Shown piece by piece: positions 28,795-38,257 of a DNA stretch of 64,000 nucleotides (position 1 is its first letter; each line of letters starts with the position of its first letter). Position numbers and translations under genes: made by a program. The stretch is from TH-plancto1 sp043777375. Lineage in GTDB: Bacteria; Planctomycetota; Planctomycetia; Planctomycetales; Planctomycetaceae. The notes under the pieces are model-generated. The model saw nothing but the letters and a program-made list of their open reading frames with translations, did no database searches and was not told the origin of the DNA. The stretch lies in NCBI GenBank assembly GCA_043777375.1, contig JAYWHX010000014.1:9206-73205 (forward strand), written 5' to 3'.

Positions 28795-29439
28795 ATGCCC
28801 CAGCCCGAAAATTCACTGTTGATCTGGGGAGCGGGAGGACACGCCAAAGTCGTCGCGGATGTCGCGCGGGCTTCCGGGTGGACAGTGTTTGGCTTTCTGG
28901 ATGAAGATGCAACACGCCACCAACAGCCTTTCTACGGCACGAAGATTCTGGGGGGCAGTGATTTTCTGCTCTCATCTCGGGTCGATCGAGGACATTCCGT
29001 CTTCGTCGCGATTGGCGGCAACTCAGCCAGAGCGCGTTGCATCGCGGAAGCAGTCTGCGCGGGGTATGCCGTTCCGGTCCTCAGGCATCCCACAGCTGTC
29101 GTCTCACACACTGCGCAGTTGGGGCACGGAACCATCGTGATGGCCGGCGGAATTGTGCAGGCTGATACCCGCATCGGCTCCGGCGGAATTATCAACACCG
29201 GGGCCAGTGTGGATCACGATTGCATTCTCGGCAGCTGCGTTCATATTGCTCCCGGCGCGAGGTTGACGGGGCAGATCGAAGTGGGTGACGAGACACTGAT
29301 CGGGGTCGGTGCCGTGGTCATTCCTAGAACCCGGATTGGAAATCGCTGCACCGTGGGTGCGGGAGCGGTCGTGATTGCCGAGGTGCATGATGACCAAACC
29401 GTCGTCGGCGTTCCTGCCAAGGCGGTCAACCTAAAATAG
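28795..29439 (+). CDS. NeuD/PglD-like sugar O-acyltransferase
   Basis: 214 residues from ATG at 28795; the longer frame begins at TTG 28750. The N-terminus is a Rossmann-like domain (LLIWGAGGHAKVVADVA), followed by a left-handed beta-helix of hexapeptide repeats (TRIGSGGIINTGASVDHDCI, VHIAPGARLTGQIEVGDE, IGVGAVVIPRTRIGNRC). His in SVDHDC is the conserved catalytic base of this family, which transfers acetyl groups to amino sugars for surface glycans. No other glycan gene is adjacent, so the acceptor is unknown. Confidence 0.88.
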   Translation: MPQPENSLLIWGAGGHAKVVADVARASGWTVFGFLDEDATRHQQPFYGTKILGGSDFLLSSRVDRGHSVFVAIGGNSARARCIAEAVCAGYAVPVLRHPTAVVSHTAQLGHGTIVMAGGIVQADTRIGSGGIINTGASVDHDCILGSCVHIAPGARLTGQIEVGDETLIGVGAVVIPRTRIGNRCTVGAGAVVIAEVHDDQTVVGVPAKAVNLK

Positions 29440-29564
29440 TGGACATTCAACAGGCTCTGAGCGTCTCACCAGGATCCTAGTTTAATGGGATATTCGGGCT
29501 TTGGCTTGTTCACGAACAGCATACGGGCTGAACTCGAATAGAGGATGCAAGCGATGACGCCGCA

Positions 29565-32500
29565 CTACGTCGGCCCTGCCGAGACTGTGGCAGCAGCGGG
29601 GCGTTTCGTACTGGCAGTCGTCGTCTTGGGAATCGCGACCGCCAGCGTCTTCCCAGTCCGCAGCTGGGCCGAGAAATAGGGAGCGAGAGTCTTGGGGCAC
29701 TGTGGCCAGAGATGAACCTCGCGTTGAAAAATGCCGACGGGCAGCCCGTTGAACAGAGCGATGCGGTTAGAGGCGAGGCTCGGGACGCGGGCTTCGTCTC
29801 CCAAAATGCCGACGAGATTGAGTGGGTCGCAGGCCGAGATGATGACGAGTTCCCCCGAGTTGGGTTGCTCCTTCAGGGTCCGCAAATCCCGAATCGTATC
29901 GCCGAGGGCGTATTGCTCTCCGGCAACTCCGCTAACAAATCGGCCTCCGCGAATCTCGCCGCGTGCTTCGAGTTTGCGGTAGACCTGGAGCAACTCCCAC
30001 CAGCGCGGGGCGCCGGGCTCGCGTCCCAGCAGATCGCGGAAGATCACGCCCCAGCGACGGAGCAACTGCCACGCCCACTGCTCGACGATGTCGGGGGCGA
30101 GGCGATCCGATGATTGTCTCATCGGCGTGCCGCCCACTTTCTCCTCCGTGCCTCCTTGCTTCCTCGCTGATTCCTCGCCCTGTTCGCCACTCGGCTCGCC
30201 GGAGTTTCTCCACAATGTCCAGCGGCCCACGGTCGCATTTCTGCGATGCCGTACCACACGCGGACCGTGCCCACTGCTATGCCTGCCACCTGCCGTGTCA
30301 GCGTCACGAATCAAACTTCGCAGCCCCGAAAACCCGTCGGCTGTCACCCAGCCGCGTGTCACGAGTTCGCCGAGAACGTCATCCAATTGAGACGGCAGCA
30401 TGCGACAGTGCTGGAGCAAATCTGTGGCGAACACCGCTCCCCGCAGCATCAGGATCTGCACGACTTCCTGAGCCTGTGACCCCAGCGATTCGATGGCCGT
30501 TGGGGCCGCTGTGGCCAAGAGCCACGGCAGATCGACACGCAAGCAGATCGACACCGGAGCGATGCGCGTCAGTGTCGCATTCTGGCGAGTCTTGTCGGGG
30601 TCTCGCGCGGGCGGATAGAGCCGTCCCCACGTCACCTCGCCGGTCAAGCTCAGCTCATCCAGCCACTCCCGCTTGTAATCCGCCACACGGAGCGGCAGCA
30701 GATCGTTCTCCCAAGTCACAGCTGCGATGTCGAGACCTTGAAGTTGAGTGATGACATCGTAGACCGCATTCGATCCGGTGCGTCGCGACTCGGGCCAGAG
30801 CATCTGATGCCGGGTCAGGAAGCGAACAAACGTGGGGACATCCACCGGCTCGATCTCACGCCGGAGACCCGCGACGGTTAGGCGGTGAATCCGAGAGAGT
30901 AGTCGGCGATGGCACCATTCGATTTCCGGAGTTTGTGATAACTCGTCAGTTGATTCGCCACTCGGGGGGCTGACGCCGCCCCGCTCGCCTGACGGCCGGA
31001 ATCGTCCACGCAGGACCGTCCCTTCGCCTTCGAGTGCTTCCAACGACGAAAAGACCTGCGACTGCCCCAGCGACATCTCGGTCGCGATTTCGCTCGCAGC
31101 CACAGGGCCGGAGAATTCGACACATCCACGGATCGTAGCGACGAGGGCTTCGATCTCCTCCCAATCCTGGCGGACTGTCGAGGGAACCACCAGCGGCGGT
31201 TCACAAGCCGCTTGCTTGTAGACCAGCTTCGCAGCTGGCCATCGCTCAGCTGCGACCCAAGCGGTACATCCATTGGGGAGAATGATCGAGGCGGCTCGCC
31301 CCGCCTCGCATAGTTCCGTGAACAACTCGCTCCATTCCGCCGCTGAGGAAACAGGCAATACAATTCGGCTGAGCAGTACATCGTGCAATTCATCCGCGTT
31401 GCGGACGACGGGCTGGCTTTCGAAGACCACCTGAGCAATCGCCTCGGGATTGAGGCGACCCAGCTCGCGGACATCATTCACCGAGAGGCTGCGACGAGTC
31501 TGAACCGCTCGAGCGCGGCGTTCTTGCACTTCTCCGCCATCCAGGAATGCATACGGGTTCGAGTTCAGCAGCTCATAGGAAAACGGAGACGGTTCACGCG
31601 TGTCGCGGGCAATGAACTGGATCTCGCCGCGCTCCACCCGCCGCAGGACCTCCAGTAGCCCCTCGATGTCCAGAGCTTCATTCAAGCAGTCATACATCGT
31701 CTGTTCGACCAGCGGATGATCGGGCAATACATGGTCGTCAACGATGTTCTCCTGGCATCCGGTCAGCTTCGGGAAGACAGCTGTCATCAAGTCGTCCGAG
31801 CGGAACCGCTGGAGCGCGGGAGGGACTTTCTTGCCGTTCTTCTGGCGTGCGACGAGGAGCGCCCGCGTGGCGTTCCAGCGCCATCGGAGTTGAAACATCG
31901 GGACTGCGAGGATGGCTTGTTCGAGCAAGTTCTGGACGTTGTCACTTCGCAACATCGGGAACAGGCTTTCAATGGGAAAGCTGTGTTGCGGACCGAGGGA
32001 GAGAATGAACCCGTCGTCATCGGCGGTGGCTTGCAACTCGAAATCGAACGAGCGGCAGAACCGCTTCCTCATCGCTAGGCCCCACGCCCGGTTGATCCTC
32101 GCCCCGAACGGAGCATGGACAACCAGCTGCATGCCGCCGGTCTCGTCGAAGAAGCGCTCAAAGATCACCCGGTCTTGTGTCGGAACGAGCCCGACCGCAG
32201 CTTGCTGCGCAGCCACATAGACCACCATCTGCGAGGCGGCGTCGGGCGTGCAGCTGGTTGTCTCGACCAGCCACTCGGCAATCGCATCGAAACCCTCTGG
32301 CGAGCTGGGCGGCGTCAGCCCCCCGAGTTCTAACAGTGGGGCAGACATTCCTGTCTGCCGGTCAGAGGATTCACCACGGAGACACGGAGGCACGGAGGAA
32401 GACTCAGTGCAATCAGCCATCTCCTCCGTGGAGAGGGTGGAAGATGAATTGCTGGCTGACGGCTGATCGCTGGCCGCTAATCGCTCCTCACCCTCTGTGC

Positions 32501-34766
32501 CTCCGTGTCTCCGTGGTGAATCTTCTTCACGCGAGACCAGGGGGCTGACGCCGCCCCGCTCGCCTTTCACGCGATCCTCGATCTCGCGCCTCAGCTGAGA
32601 CACTTCCTCGGAGAGCTCGATCGTTCGGCCCGGACCCTCGCCGCGCCAGAAGGGAATTGTCGGCGGGGCTCCATGGGCATCATGCACCAGCAGATCACTG
32701 CCGCGCAGGGCTTCGATCTGCCACGACGTGTTTCCGAGCAAGAACACATCACCAGCCCCGCTCTCGATGCCGAACTCTTCATCGACAGACCCAACGACCG
32801 TGTGTTCGGGTTCGGCCACCACGCGGATCACATCGGTCTCGGGGATCGCCCCGCCGTTGTTGATCGAGGTCAAGCGGGCATTCGGTCGGGCTCGGACTCG
32901 TCGATGCACGTGGTCATGGTGGAGCAGTGTATGAATTCGCCCGCCGGTGTCCGTGACGCCTTCGCTGAGAAACTTAATCACCTGATCGAAGTGCGATCTT
33001 CTTAACGTCCGGTAAGGCTCCGCGCGACGAAAGCGATCGTACAGCTCATCCGTGCTCCACTCACTGGTCGAGACCTCTGCCACCAGTTGCTGGGCCAGCA
33101 CATCGAGCGGCGCAATCGGCACCGGAATCGTATCGAGACGCCCACCGCGAATCGCCCGCACCAAAGCCATCGCCTCCAAGACCTCATCGCGAGTTAGCGC
33201 GAACAGCCGCCCCTTGGGGATCAACCCCAACGCATGCCCCGAGCGACCAATGCGTTGCAGGAACGTCGCGATCGACCGCGGCGAGCCAATCTGAATCACC
33301 AGATCGATGTACCCCACATCGATCCCCAATTCGAGCGAGGCCGTTGCCACGACGGCTTTCAACTCACCCGACTTCAAGCGTTGTTCCGTCTTCAGCCGGA
33401 TGGGGGCTGACAGTGATCCGTGATGGCTGCTAACCGCTTCATCGCCGAGCAGCTGGGTGAGTTGGAACGTCACCCGCTCGGCCATGCGGCGGGTGTTCAC
33501 GAAGATCAGTGTGCTGCGGTGAGTATTAATCAGCTCCACAATTCGGGCATTGATCTCGGCCCACATCTCGTGCGAACAGACCGCTCCCAGTTCACCCGGT
33601 GCGGTTTCAATCGCGAGGTCGAGTTGCCGTTGATGCCCGACATCCACGATCGAACACTCCACGGGGCGCGGCGAGGGAATCTCGCGGCCAGTGATCTGTC
33701 CCGCACGATCGACCTCTTCATGGCACCCCGGAGCATCGGGTTCAGGCAGCTTCTCTCGTGGAGGAGGCTCGACAGGCACTGGATCAAGGGTCTCCCCGGA
33801 TCCAACCAGGAATCTCGCCATACGCTCGATAGGCTTCTGAGTGGCCGACAGTCCGATCCGCTGGAGCCGTAGCGAGCGGGGTCGCGTCAGCGCCCCGAGT
33901 GTGTCGATCGAGGAGGATTCACCACAGAGACACGGAGGCACGGAGGAGGAGTTCTGAAATCGAACTTCGTCGAGCCCGGCAATCCTAGCCCCCGGCCCCT
34001 CTCCATGGGGTGTCGGGGAGGAAGATCCCCTCGCATTTGGCCGCCCGGTCACCAATAACTGGTCCTCTTCGTTCTCCGTGCCTCCGTGCCTCCGTGGTGA
34101 ATCCGCTGACACAGAGGCACTGACTCGCTCCCGCTCGCTCTGCACCAAGTGTTCCAGTCGTTCCAGGCTCAGCGCAAGGTGTGACCCGCGTTTATCTCTC
34201 GCCAGCGCATGGATCTCATCGACGATCACGGTGTCTACCGTCGACAGTGCCGCTCGGCCTTTGTCGGTTGTCAGCAACAAGTACAGTGACTCGGGAGTGG
34301 TCACCAAAATGTGTGGAGGGTTCTTGACCAGTTTGGCCCGGTCGTAGGCCGAGGTGTCTCCGGTTCGCAAGCCAACTCTCAAGGGCGGCAGAACCTCACC
34401 CGACTCTCGGGCGACAGCTGCGATTTCTTGCAGCGGCCCGTTGAGGTTCTTCTCCATATCATTGGAGAGTGCTCGTAGCGGCGAGATGTAGACGACGCGC
34501 ATCTCGTCTTTGAGTGTGCCTGCCAACCCCTCGCGGACCAGCCGGTCAATCACAGCCAGAAACGCAGTCAGCGTCTTACCACTGCCAGTTGGGGCGGCAA
34601 TCAGCGTATGGCGTCCCGCGGCGATTTCGGGCCAGCCGAGGACTTGCGGTTCTGTCGGCCCGGCAAAGCGAGACGCAAACCAGCGATCAATGATCGGATG
34701 AAAGCCGAAACGCGACACGAACACCTCTTCGGAAAATAGTCCGCCACGGTCACTGAGCGAACTCAC
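29565..34766 (-). CDS. lhr: Lhr-like ATP-dependent helicase with in-frame repeat insertions
   Basis: 1733 residues from a GTG start at 34766. The helicase core has APTGSGKT (58-65), VTTPESLYLLL (155-165), DEIH (183-186), RIGLSATQ (303-310), TLIFVNTRRMAERV and QRIGRSGH. The Lhr core, winged-helix, Lhr-CTD and DEAD_assoc-type regions follow (HAPFGARINRAWGLAMRKRF). Lhr proteins act in DNA repair and are about 1500 residues. The excess of about 200 residues matches four low-complexity blocks of repeat DNA read in frame: residues ~214-296, ~733-822, ~1259-1272 and ~1517-1552. The first lies between the DEIH and SAT motifs, where normal Lhr has a short loop. The gene stays open, so it is probably expressed, though activity with the first insertion is uncertain. 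It diverges from the GcvH-like gene. Confidence 0.9.
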   Translation of the reverse strand: MSSLSDRGGLFSEEVFVSRFGFHPIIDRWFASRFAGPTEPQVLGWPEIAAGRHTLIAAPTGSGKTLTAFLAVIDRLVREGLAGTLKDEMRVVYISPLRALSNDMEKNLNGPLQEIAAVARESGEVLPPLRVGLRTGDTSAYDRAKLVKNPPHILVTTPESLYLLLTTDKGRAALSTVDTVIVDEIHALARDKRGSHLALSLERLEHLVQSERERVSASVSADSPRRHGGTENEEDQLLVTGRPNARGSSSPTPHGEGPGARIAGLDEVRFQNSSSVPPCLCGESSSIDTLGALTRPRSLRLQRIGLSATQKPIERMARFLVGSGETLDPVPVEPPPREKLPEPDAPGCHEEVDRAGQITGREIPSPRPVECSIVDVGHQRQLDLAIETAPGELGAVCSHEMWAEINARIVELINTHRSTLIFVNTRRMAERVTFQLTQLLGDEAVSSHHGSLSAPIRLKTEQRLKSGELKAVVATASLELGIDVGYIDLVIQIGSPRSIATFLQRIGRSGHALGLIPKGRLFALTRDEVLEAMALVRAIRGGRLDTIPVPIAPLDVLAQQLVAEVSTSEWSTDELYDRFRRAEPYRTLRRSHFDQVIKFLSEGVTDTGGRIHTLLHHDHVHRRVRARPNARLTSINNGGAIPETDVIRVVAEPEHTVVGSVDEEFGIESGAGDVFLLGNTSWQIEALRGSDLLVHDAHGAPPTIPFWRGEGPGRTIELSEEVSQLRREIEDRVKGERGGVSPLVSREEDSPRRHGGTEGEERLAASDQPSASNSSSTLSTEEMADCTESSSVPPCLRGESSDRQTGMSAPLLELGGLTPPSSPEGFDAIAEWLVETTSCTPDAASQMVVYVAAQQAAVGLVPTQDRVIFERFFDETGGMQLVVHAPFGARINRAWGLAMRKRFCRSFDFELQATADDDGFILSLGPQHSFPIESLFPMLRSDNVQNLLEQAILAVPMFQLRWRWNATRALLVARQKNGKKVPPALQRFRSDDLMTAVFPKLTGCQENIVDDHVLPDHPLVEQTMYDCLNEALDIEGLLEVLRRVERGEIQFIARDTREPSPFSYELLNSNPYAFLDGGEVQERRARAVQTRRSLSVNDVRELGRLNPEAIAQVVFESQPVVRNADELHDVLLSRIVLPVSSAAEWSELFTELCEAGRAASIILPNGCTAWVAAERWPAAKLVYKQAACEPPLVVPSTVRQDWEEIEALVATIRGCVEFSGPVAASEIATEMSLGQSQVFSSLEALEGEGTVLRGRFRPSGERGGVSPPSGESTDELSQTPEIEWCHRRLLSRIHRLTVAGLRREIEPVDVPTFVRFLTRHQMLWPESRRTGSNAVYDVITQLQGLDIAAVTWENDLLPLRVADYKREWLDELSLTGEVTWGRLYPPARDPDKTRQNATLTRIAPVSICLRVDLPWLLATAAPTAIESLGSQAQEVVQILMLRGAVFATDLLQHCRMLPSQLDDVLGELVTRGWVTADGFSGLRSLIRDADTAGGRHSSGHGPRVVRHRRNATVGRWTLWRNSGEPSGEQGEESARKQGGTEEKVGGTPMRQSSDRLAPDIVEQWAWQLLRRWGVIFRDLLGREPGAPRWWELLQVYRKLEARGEIRGGRFVSGVAGEQYALGDTIRDLRTLKEQPNSGELVIISACDPLNLVGILGDEARVPSLASNRIALFNGLPVGIFQREVHLWPQCPKTLAPYFSAQLRTGKTLAVAIPKTTTASTKRPAAATVSAGPT
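30964..30989. repeat. Repeat G copy inside helicase gene
   Basis: 26 bases starting GGGGGGCTGACGCCGCCCCG, coding for GERGGVSPP on the minus strand. The same sequence occurs at 32540-32565 and, inverted, at about 32300-32324. Confidence 0.75.
32300..32565. repeat. Composite nested palindromic repeat inside helicase gene
   Basis: Three nested inverted repeats lie in frame within the helicase. The outer arms are GGGCGGCGTCAGCCCCC (32307-32323) and its exact complement (32540-32556). Inside the left side is the small palindrome GGCAGACATTCCTGTCTGCC (32340-32359). The inner arms, 31-33 bases, are at 32367-32399 (core CACCACGGAGACACGGAGGC) and 32492-32522. Between them lies sequence resembling the 14-mer family at 14487. 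The minus-strand reading is SPRRHGGTE ... SSVPPCLRGESS. Confidence 0.8.
33915..34104. repeat. Palindromic repeat A copy inside helicase gene
   Basis: Arms at 33915-33947 (core CACCACAGAGACACGGAGGC) and 34073-34104 form an imperfect inverted repeat around ~125 bases. The minus strand reads SPRRHGGTEN at one end and SSVPPCLCGESS at the other. It belongs to the same family as 32367-32522 and lies between helicase motifs II and III. Confidence 0.8.
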
Positions 34767-34973
34767 GTGGAATCATACCCGTCCGCAGGGCGAGGGCGAA
34801 CTCTGACGCGAAACGACCCTCGCGCAGAGAGCCTCCCGTGCCAGTCTCGGGACCGAACTCGGGGACTACATCGACGGAACGGGCTGTGTGGCCTACGATT
34901 CCGCCACACGTACGATTTCCGTGACGTTGTTCGCTGCCCGCCTCGGGCGGATTCCTTCGAGTGTGCTGCGCTG

Positions 34974-35426
34974 ATGTCCGAATCTCTGATTTTCATGATG
35001 GGCAATTACGAGGCCCGCATTCCTACGGACCGCTGGTACTGTGACAACCATCTCTGGTTGCAAACCGGAGCTGGTGGGTTCAGAGTCGGCTTTACGGCGT
35101 ACTCCGTCCGGATGCTGCAGGACGTGTATTTTCTGGAGTGGTCGATCGATCCCTACACGCTGGTTCACAAGAAGAAAGAGATCGGACAGATCGAAAGCTC
35201 AAAGGCTGTCTCGTCTTTGTATCCACCGTCAGAGGGTAAGATTCTCGACTTCAACCCGGTCGTACTGAACGACCCGTCTGCCATCAACACCGATGGGTAC
35301 GGGACCGGCTGGCTGTACAACATCGACACGCGGGCCAAGCTGTTGACGGCGGAGGAGTACGTCAAGCTGCTCGATGTGAAGTGGGTGGAGACCCAGCGGA
35401 TCATCAAGGGCCAGATGAACGAATAA
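34974..35426 (+). CDS. Glycine cleavage H-like lipoyl protein
   Basis: 150 residues from ATG at 34974; the open frame continues upstream to 34767 but that part is not protein-like. The lipoyl-domain signature is IESSKAVSSLYPPSEGKIL, where Lys is the expected lipoylation site, followed by NDPSAINTDGYGTGWLYNI, matching the C-terminal half of GcvH (usual length ~125-130 residues). The N-terminus is divergent (RWYCDNHLWLQ, compared with the usual YT.EHEW). No other glycine cleavage gene (GcvT, GcvP) is in the window. It may be a stand-alone GcvH or a lipoyl carrier with another partner. Confidence 0.8.
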   Translation: MSESLIFMMGNYEARIPTDRWYCDNHLWLQTGAGGFRVGFTAYSVRMLQDVYFLEWSIDPYTLVHKKKEIGQIESSKAVSSLYPPSEGKILDFNPVVLNDPSAINTDGYGTGWLYNIDTRAKLLTAEEYVKLLDVKWVETQRIIKGQMNE

Positions 35427-35499
35427 GCCTCAACGCGGCGTGCCGTGGCCACCACCAAAGTCTATCGACGAACTGAGGTCGCTCACGCGGTGCGGCTGG

Positions 35500-38193
35500 C
35501 TAATTCTCTTCATGGACCTTTTGAGTCAGCCGTTGAAATGCTGGCTGATCTCGCAGGGAATTCAAGTCGGCATCCTTGAGCAACAGACTCTTCCGCGAGA
35601 AACCGCCGGTGATGGCGGAGTTGAGAAACTGAAAAGCTCGCTTCCGGTAATCGTTGGCCTTGCGAGTCCGTCCTGCCGATTCAGGTTCTCGGAGAACATG
35701 TTCCAGACTGCGGCCATAAACGCAGGCCACGTTGTAAAGGTAATCCTGATGGACGTAGAATTTTCTGTAGACTTCGGGACTATCCACCATCTGAATCGCC
35801 TCGTCACACCGCCCATCAATTGCCAGACAAATCGCGAGACCTGTCAGCGCGCTGTGTGACTCTGGATCAAGCCGAAGCCCCTGTTCAAAACTCGCTTTCG
35901 CCTCGTTACGGCGAGCCAGATGCAGCTGGTTAAAGCCCATGTTGTTGTAAACTTTTGCGGAGTTCGGATCGACCTCGAGTGCGACTCTCAGAAGTTGCAG
36001 GGCTCCTTCAAAGTCGTCTGACTGGGACTTCGATGTCGCGCCTGAAATCCAGCCTTCGACCGGCGAGCTCGACTGAAGAACTTGTTTTCCAACTTTCGCA
36101 TAGTGATGAGATGCCAAATTCGGACTCGTCAAAATCGACTCCAAAGCCTGCCGGGCTTCCGGACTCCCAATCGCACCGAGCGAACGAGCAAGGGACTCAC
36201 TGCGGCTCGGTCTGATGGACTTTTCGAGTGCCGCTCGCAATGCGGCCACGGACTGCGTATCGCCGAAATCAATCAGCACCGCATGGCATAAATCATCGAG
36301 GTCAGTGTCTTCTCTCTGTAGCGCCTCAACGGCTAGGCGACGACACTCTGGATGCTTCATGAGTAGCAGCGTTCGCAGAATGAACGATTGGGTGTCGCTC
36401 GAAAATCGAGGGTAGCGCTCGATCAGATCGCCCAAGACCGGGGAGCCACCAATTTCGGCGTAAGCGTTCACCAGCGTCAGGCTTTGTTGAGGGGCCGCAT
36501 CGATCCATTTCAGGATTTGCGGGAGCACTGATGGGTCCCGGATTTCACGCAATGCCACGAGGGTTCGCTCATCCGGTTCGCCCGATTGAATCCGGCGCAG
36601 GGCCTCTTGAACGAACAGCGGATGCTCTTCGGCAGAGCGACGAATGACCATCGCGTGAAACGCAAGATCGCGAATCGCGGGCCGCTTGTCAGCCAGCGCT
36701 GCTTGCAGGATCTCCAGACGGCTTTCAGTCCAGGTCTGTAGCAAAATCGGCAATGCGGTCTCGCGGACCACCGAGTCGCCGCTCTGGAAAGATTGTTTCA
36801 GGAATGGGAGCCAACGTTCATCACATTCGGGTCCGATTGTGCGCAGAATCTTTGCCAGTCCAATGCGGTTCTGAACGACCGCATCAGTGGCCAAGGTCAT
36901 GGCCAATTGGCGAGATTCTGCCCGCTGCGAAGAGTTCAAAGACTGGAGTGCGAGTGCGGCTTCGTCACTAGCACCCTGTCGCACGATCCCTTCGAGAACA
37001 GTTGCGGCCTGGGGGACGACCGCTGATCGCAAGGAGCGAATTGCGGCGTTTTGCATCTCTCGGTCAGGCGACTTCAGGAATTCGAGAATCACATCGCAGT
37101 CGTCGTTCGCCATCGCATCTCCCGCATTGAGCAGGATCGCGCGCCGGAACAGCGGGTGCCCCGTTCGAATTTCTCGACGCAAGGTGGCCGAGGCCAGCCC
37201 AGAAATAAAATCACGCGTCACTTTTTGCACAGCGTCGGCTTCATCCTGCGCATACCAGTCTTCGGTCTCGTCGCTCTGACCCGGGACGTTGATGAACACC
37301 ACGCTTCTCATCAGCCCGGACCACTGAGGGTACAGCTGGAGCCGGTCGTTGTCGTCCTCGGGTCCATGCACGAGCCATTCTTGTGTCAGTTCGTCTCCGA
37401 TGCGAATATTCTTGTCAAGTGCCACGACCAGCCGCGACACTCCCTGTTCCGCATAGCCCACCATCAGCTTCGAAAAATGGGCCGCATTGAGTACGTTGAT
37501 CTCGCCCCCCACCCGCGCGATCCCGATCCGGCCGGAGGGACCAATCTGTTCGAGCTGCGATGTCACGGCTTCGTTTTCGATGCGACTCAACTCCAGTTCG
37601 ACCTTCCCCCCGGAAGTCTCCAATCGCAGAATCAGTGGTGGCAGCTCGCGCGTCCGAGGGAGATTGCCAAACACCAACCACGCCCTGGCGGATCGATTCG
37701 GGGGAATTGTGATGGGACTGGTGCCCTGAATCGTCGCGACATCACCGCTCAATTCATCCGGCAGATCGAAATAAAAATGAGGAAACTCCGCTTGAGTTTG
37801 CGCGCGGGGAAACTCATCGTTACCGACCATCAGTCGGCTGGCGGAGGTATCGACCGTGATGTCGGCAGAGCCGGTATTTTTGAATCCGAGCCTGATGGCG
37901 AGGAAGCGAATCCCCGAAGGGTCATACGCATTCGTGAGATTCAGAAGCACATGCTGACGGGAGACACGCAGCACCGCATCATCCGGTGTCAGCTGTCGTG
38001 AATTAGATCGCAACGATTGCGAGAGACTACGAGCTAAACCCTCGAACAACTCCTCGACGACGGGTGTCTCTGCCTGAGCGAGCTGGGGAATATGAGAGAA
38101 GCATAGAGCCACAGCCACTGCCAGCGAGGTCAGCAATATGCTTAACGGACCACGCGATTGTCCAGACTTGGATTGATCTGGCTGAGTTCTCAT
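35500..38193 (-). CDS. Exported HEAT-repeat and TPR protein
   Basis: 897 residues. ATG at 38193 follows GGAGGAGG. The N-terminus has a signal peptide (LLTSLAVAVALCFSHIPQLAQA). Residues ~70-200 look like a beta-sandwich (FLAIRLGFKNTGSADITVD). Residues ~360-720 hold HEAT-like repeats (SPDREMQNAAIRSLRSAVVP, ALADKRPAIRDLAFHAMVIR). Residues ~735-830 form TPR repeats (NSAKVYNNMGFNQLHLARRN, DPESHSALTGLAICLAIDGR). HEAT and TPR arrays are protein-binding scaffolds, common among planctomycete periplasmic proteins. The specific role is unknown. It lies 64 bases downstream of ftsY on the same strand. Confidence 0.83.
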   Translation of the reverse strand: MRTQPDQSKSGQSRGPLSILLTSLAVAVALCFSHIPQLAQAETPVVEELFEGLARSLSQSLRSNSRQLTPDDAVLRVSRQHVLLNLTNAYDPSGIRFLAIRLGFKNTGSADITVDTSASRLMVGNDEFPRAQTQAEFPHFYFDLPDELSGDVATIQGTSPITIPPNRSARAWLVFGNLPRTRELPPLILRLETSGGKVELELSRIENEAVTSQLEQIGPSGRIGIARVGGEINVLNAAHFSKLMVGYAEQGVSRLVVALDKNIRIGDELTQEWLVHGPEDDNDRLQLYPQWSGLMRSVVFINVPGQSDETEDWYAQDEADAVQKVTRDFISGLASATLRREIRTGHPLFRRAILLNAGDAMANDDCDVILEFLKSPDREMQNAAIRSLRSAVVPQAATVLEGIVRQGASDEAALALQSLNSSQRAESRQLAMTLATDAVVQNRIGLAKILRTIGPECDERWLPFLKQSFQSGDSVVRETALPILLQTWTESRLEILQAALADKRPAIRDLAFHAMVIRRSAEEHPLFVQEALRRIQSGEPDERTLVALREIRDPSVLPQILKWIDAAPQQSLTLVNAYAEIGGSPVLGDLIERYPRFSSDTQSFILRTLLLMKHPECRRLAVEALQREDTDLDDLCHAVLIDFGDTQSVAALRAALEKSIRPSRSESLARSLGAIGSPEARQALESILTSPNLASHHYAKVGKQVLQSSSPVEGWISGATSKSQSDDFEGALQLLRVALEVDPNSAKVYNNMGFNQLHLARRNEAKASFEQGLRLDPESHSALTGLAICLAIDGRCDEAIQMVDSPEVYRKFYVHQDYLYNVACVYGRSLEHVLREPESAGRTRKANDYRKRAFQFLNSAITGGFSRKSLLLKDADLNSLRDQPAFQRLTQKVHEEN

Positions 38194-38257
38194 GGCAACG
38201 CCTCCTCCGCAGTCGCTTTAATAGCCGATCACAGCCACCCGTCGGCGCCCGCCGAGC

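Noticed and set aside
34767..34973. 69-residue N-terminal extension of the GcvH-like protein
   Set aside because: Arg/Cys-rich and not lipoyl-domain-like; ATG 34974 gives a normal-sized protein.
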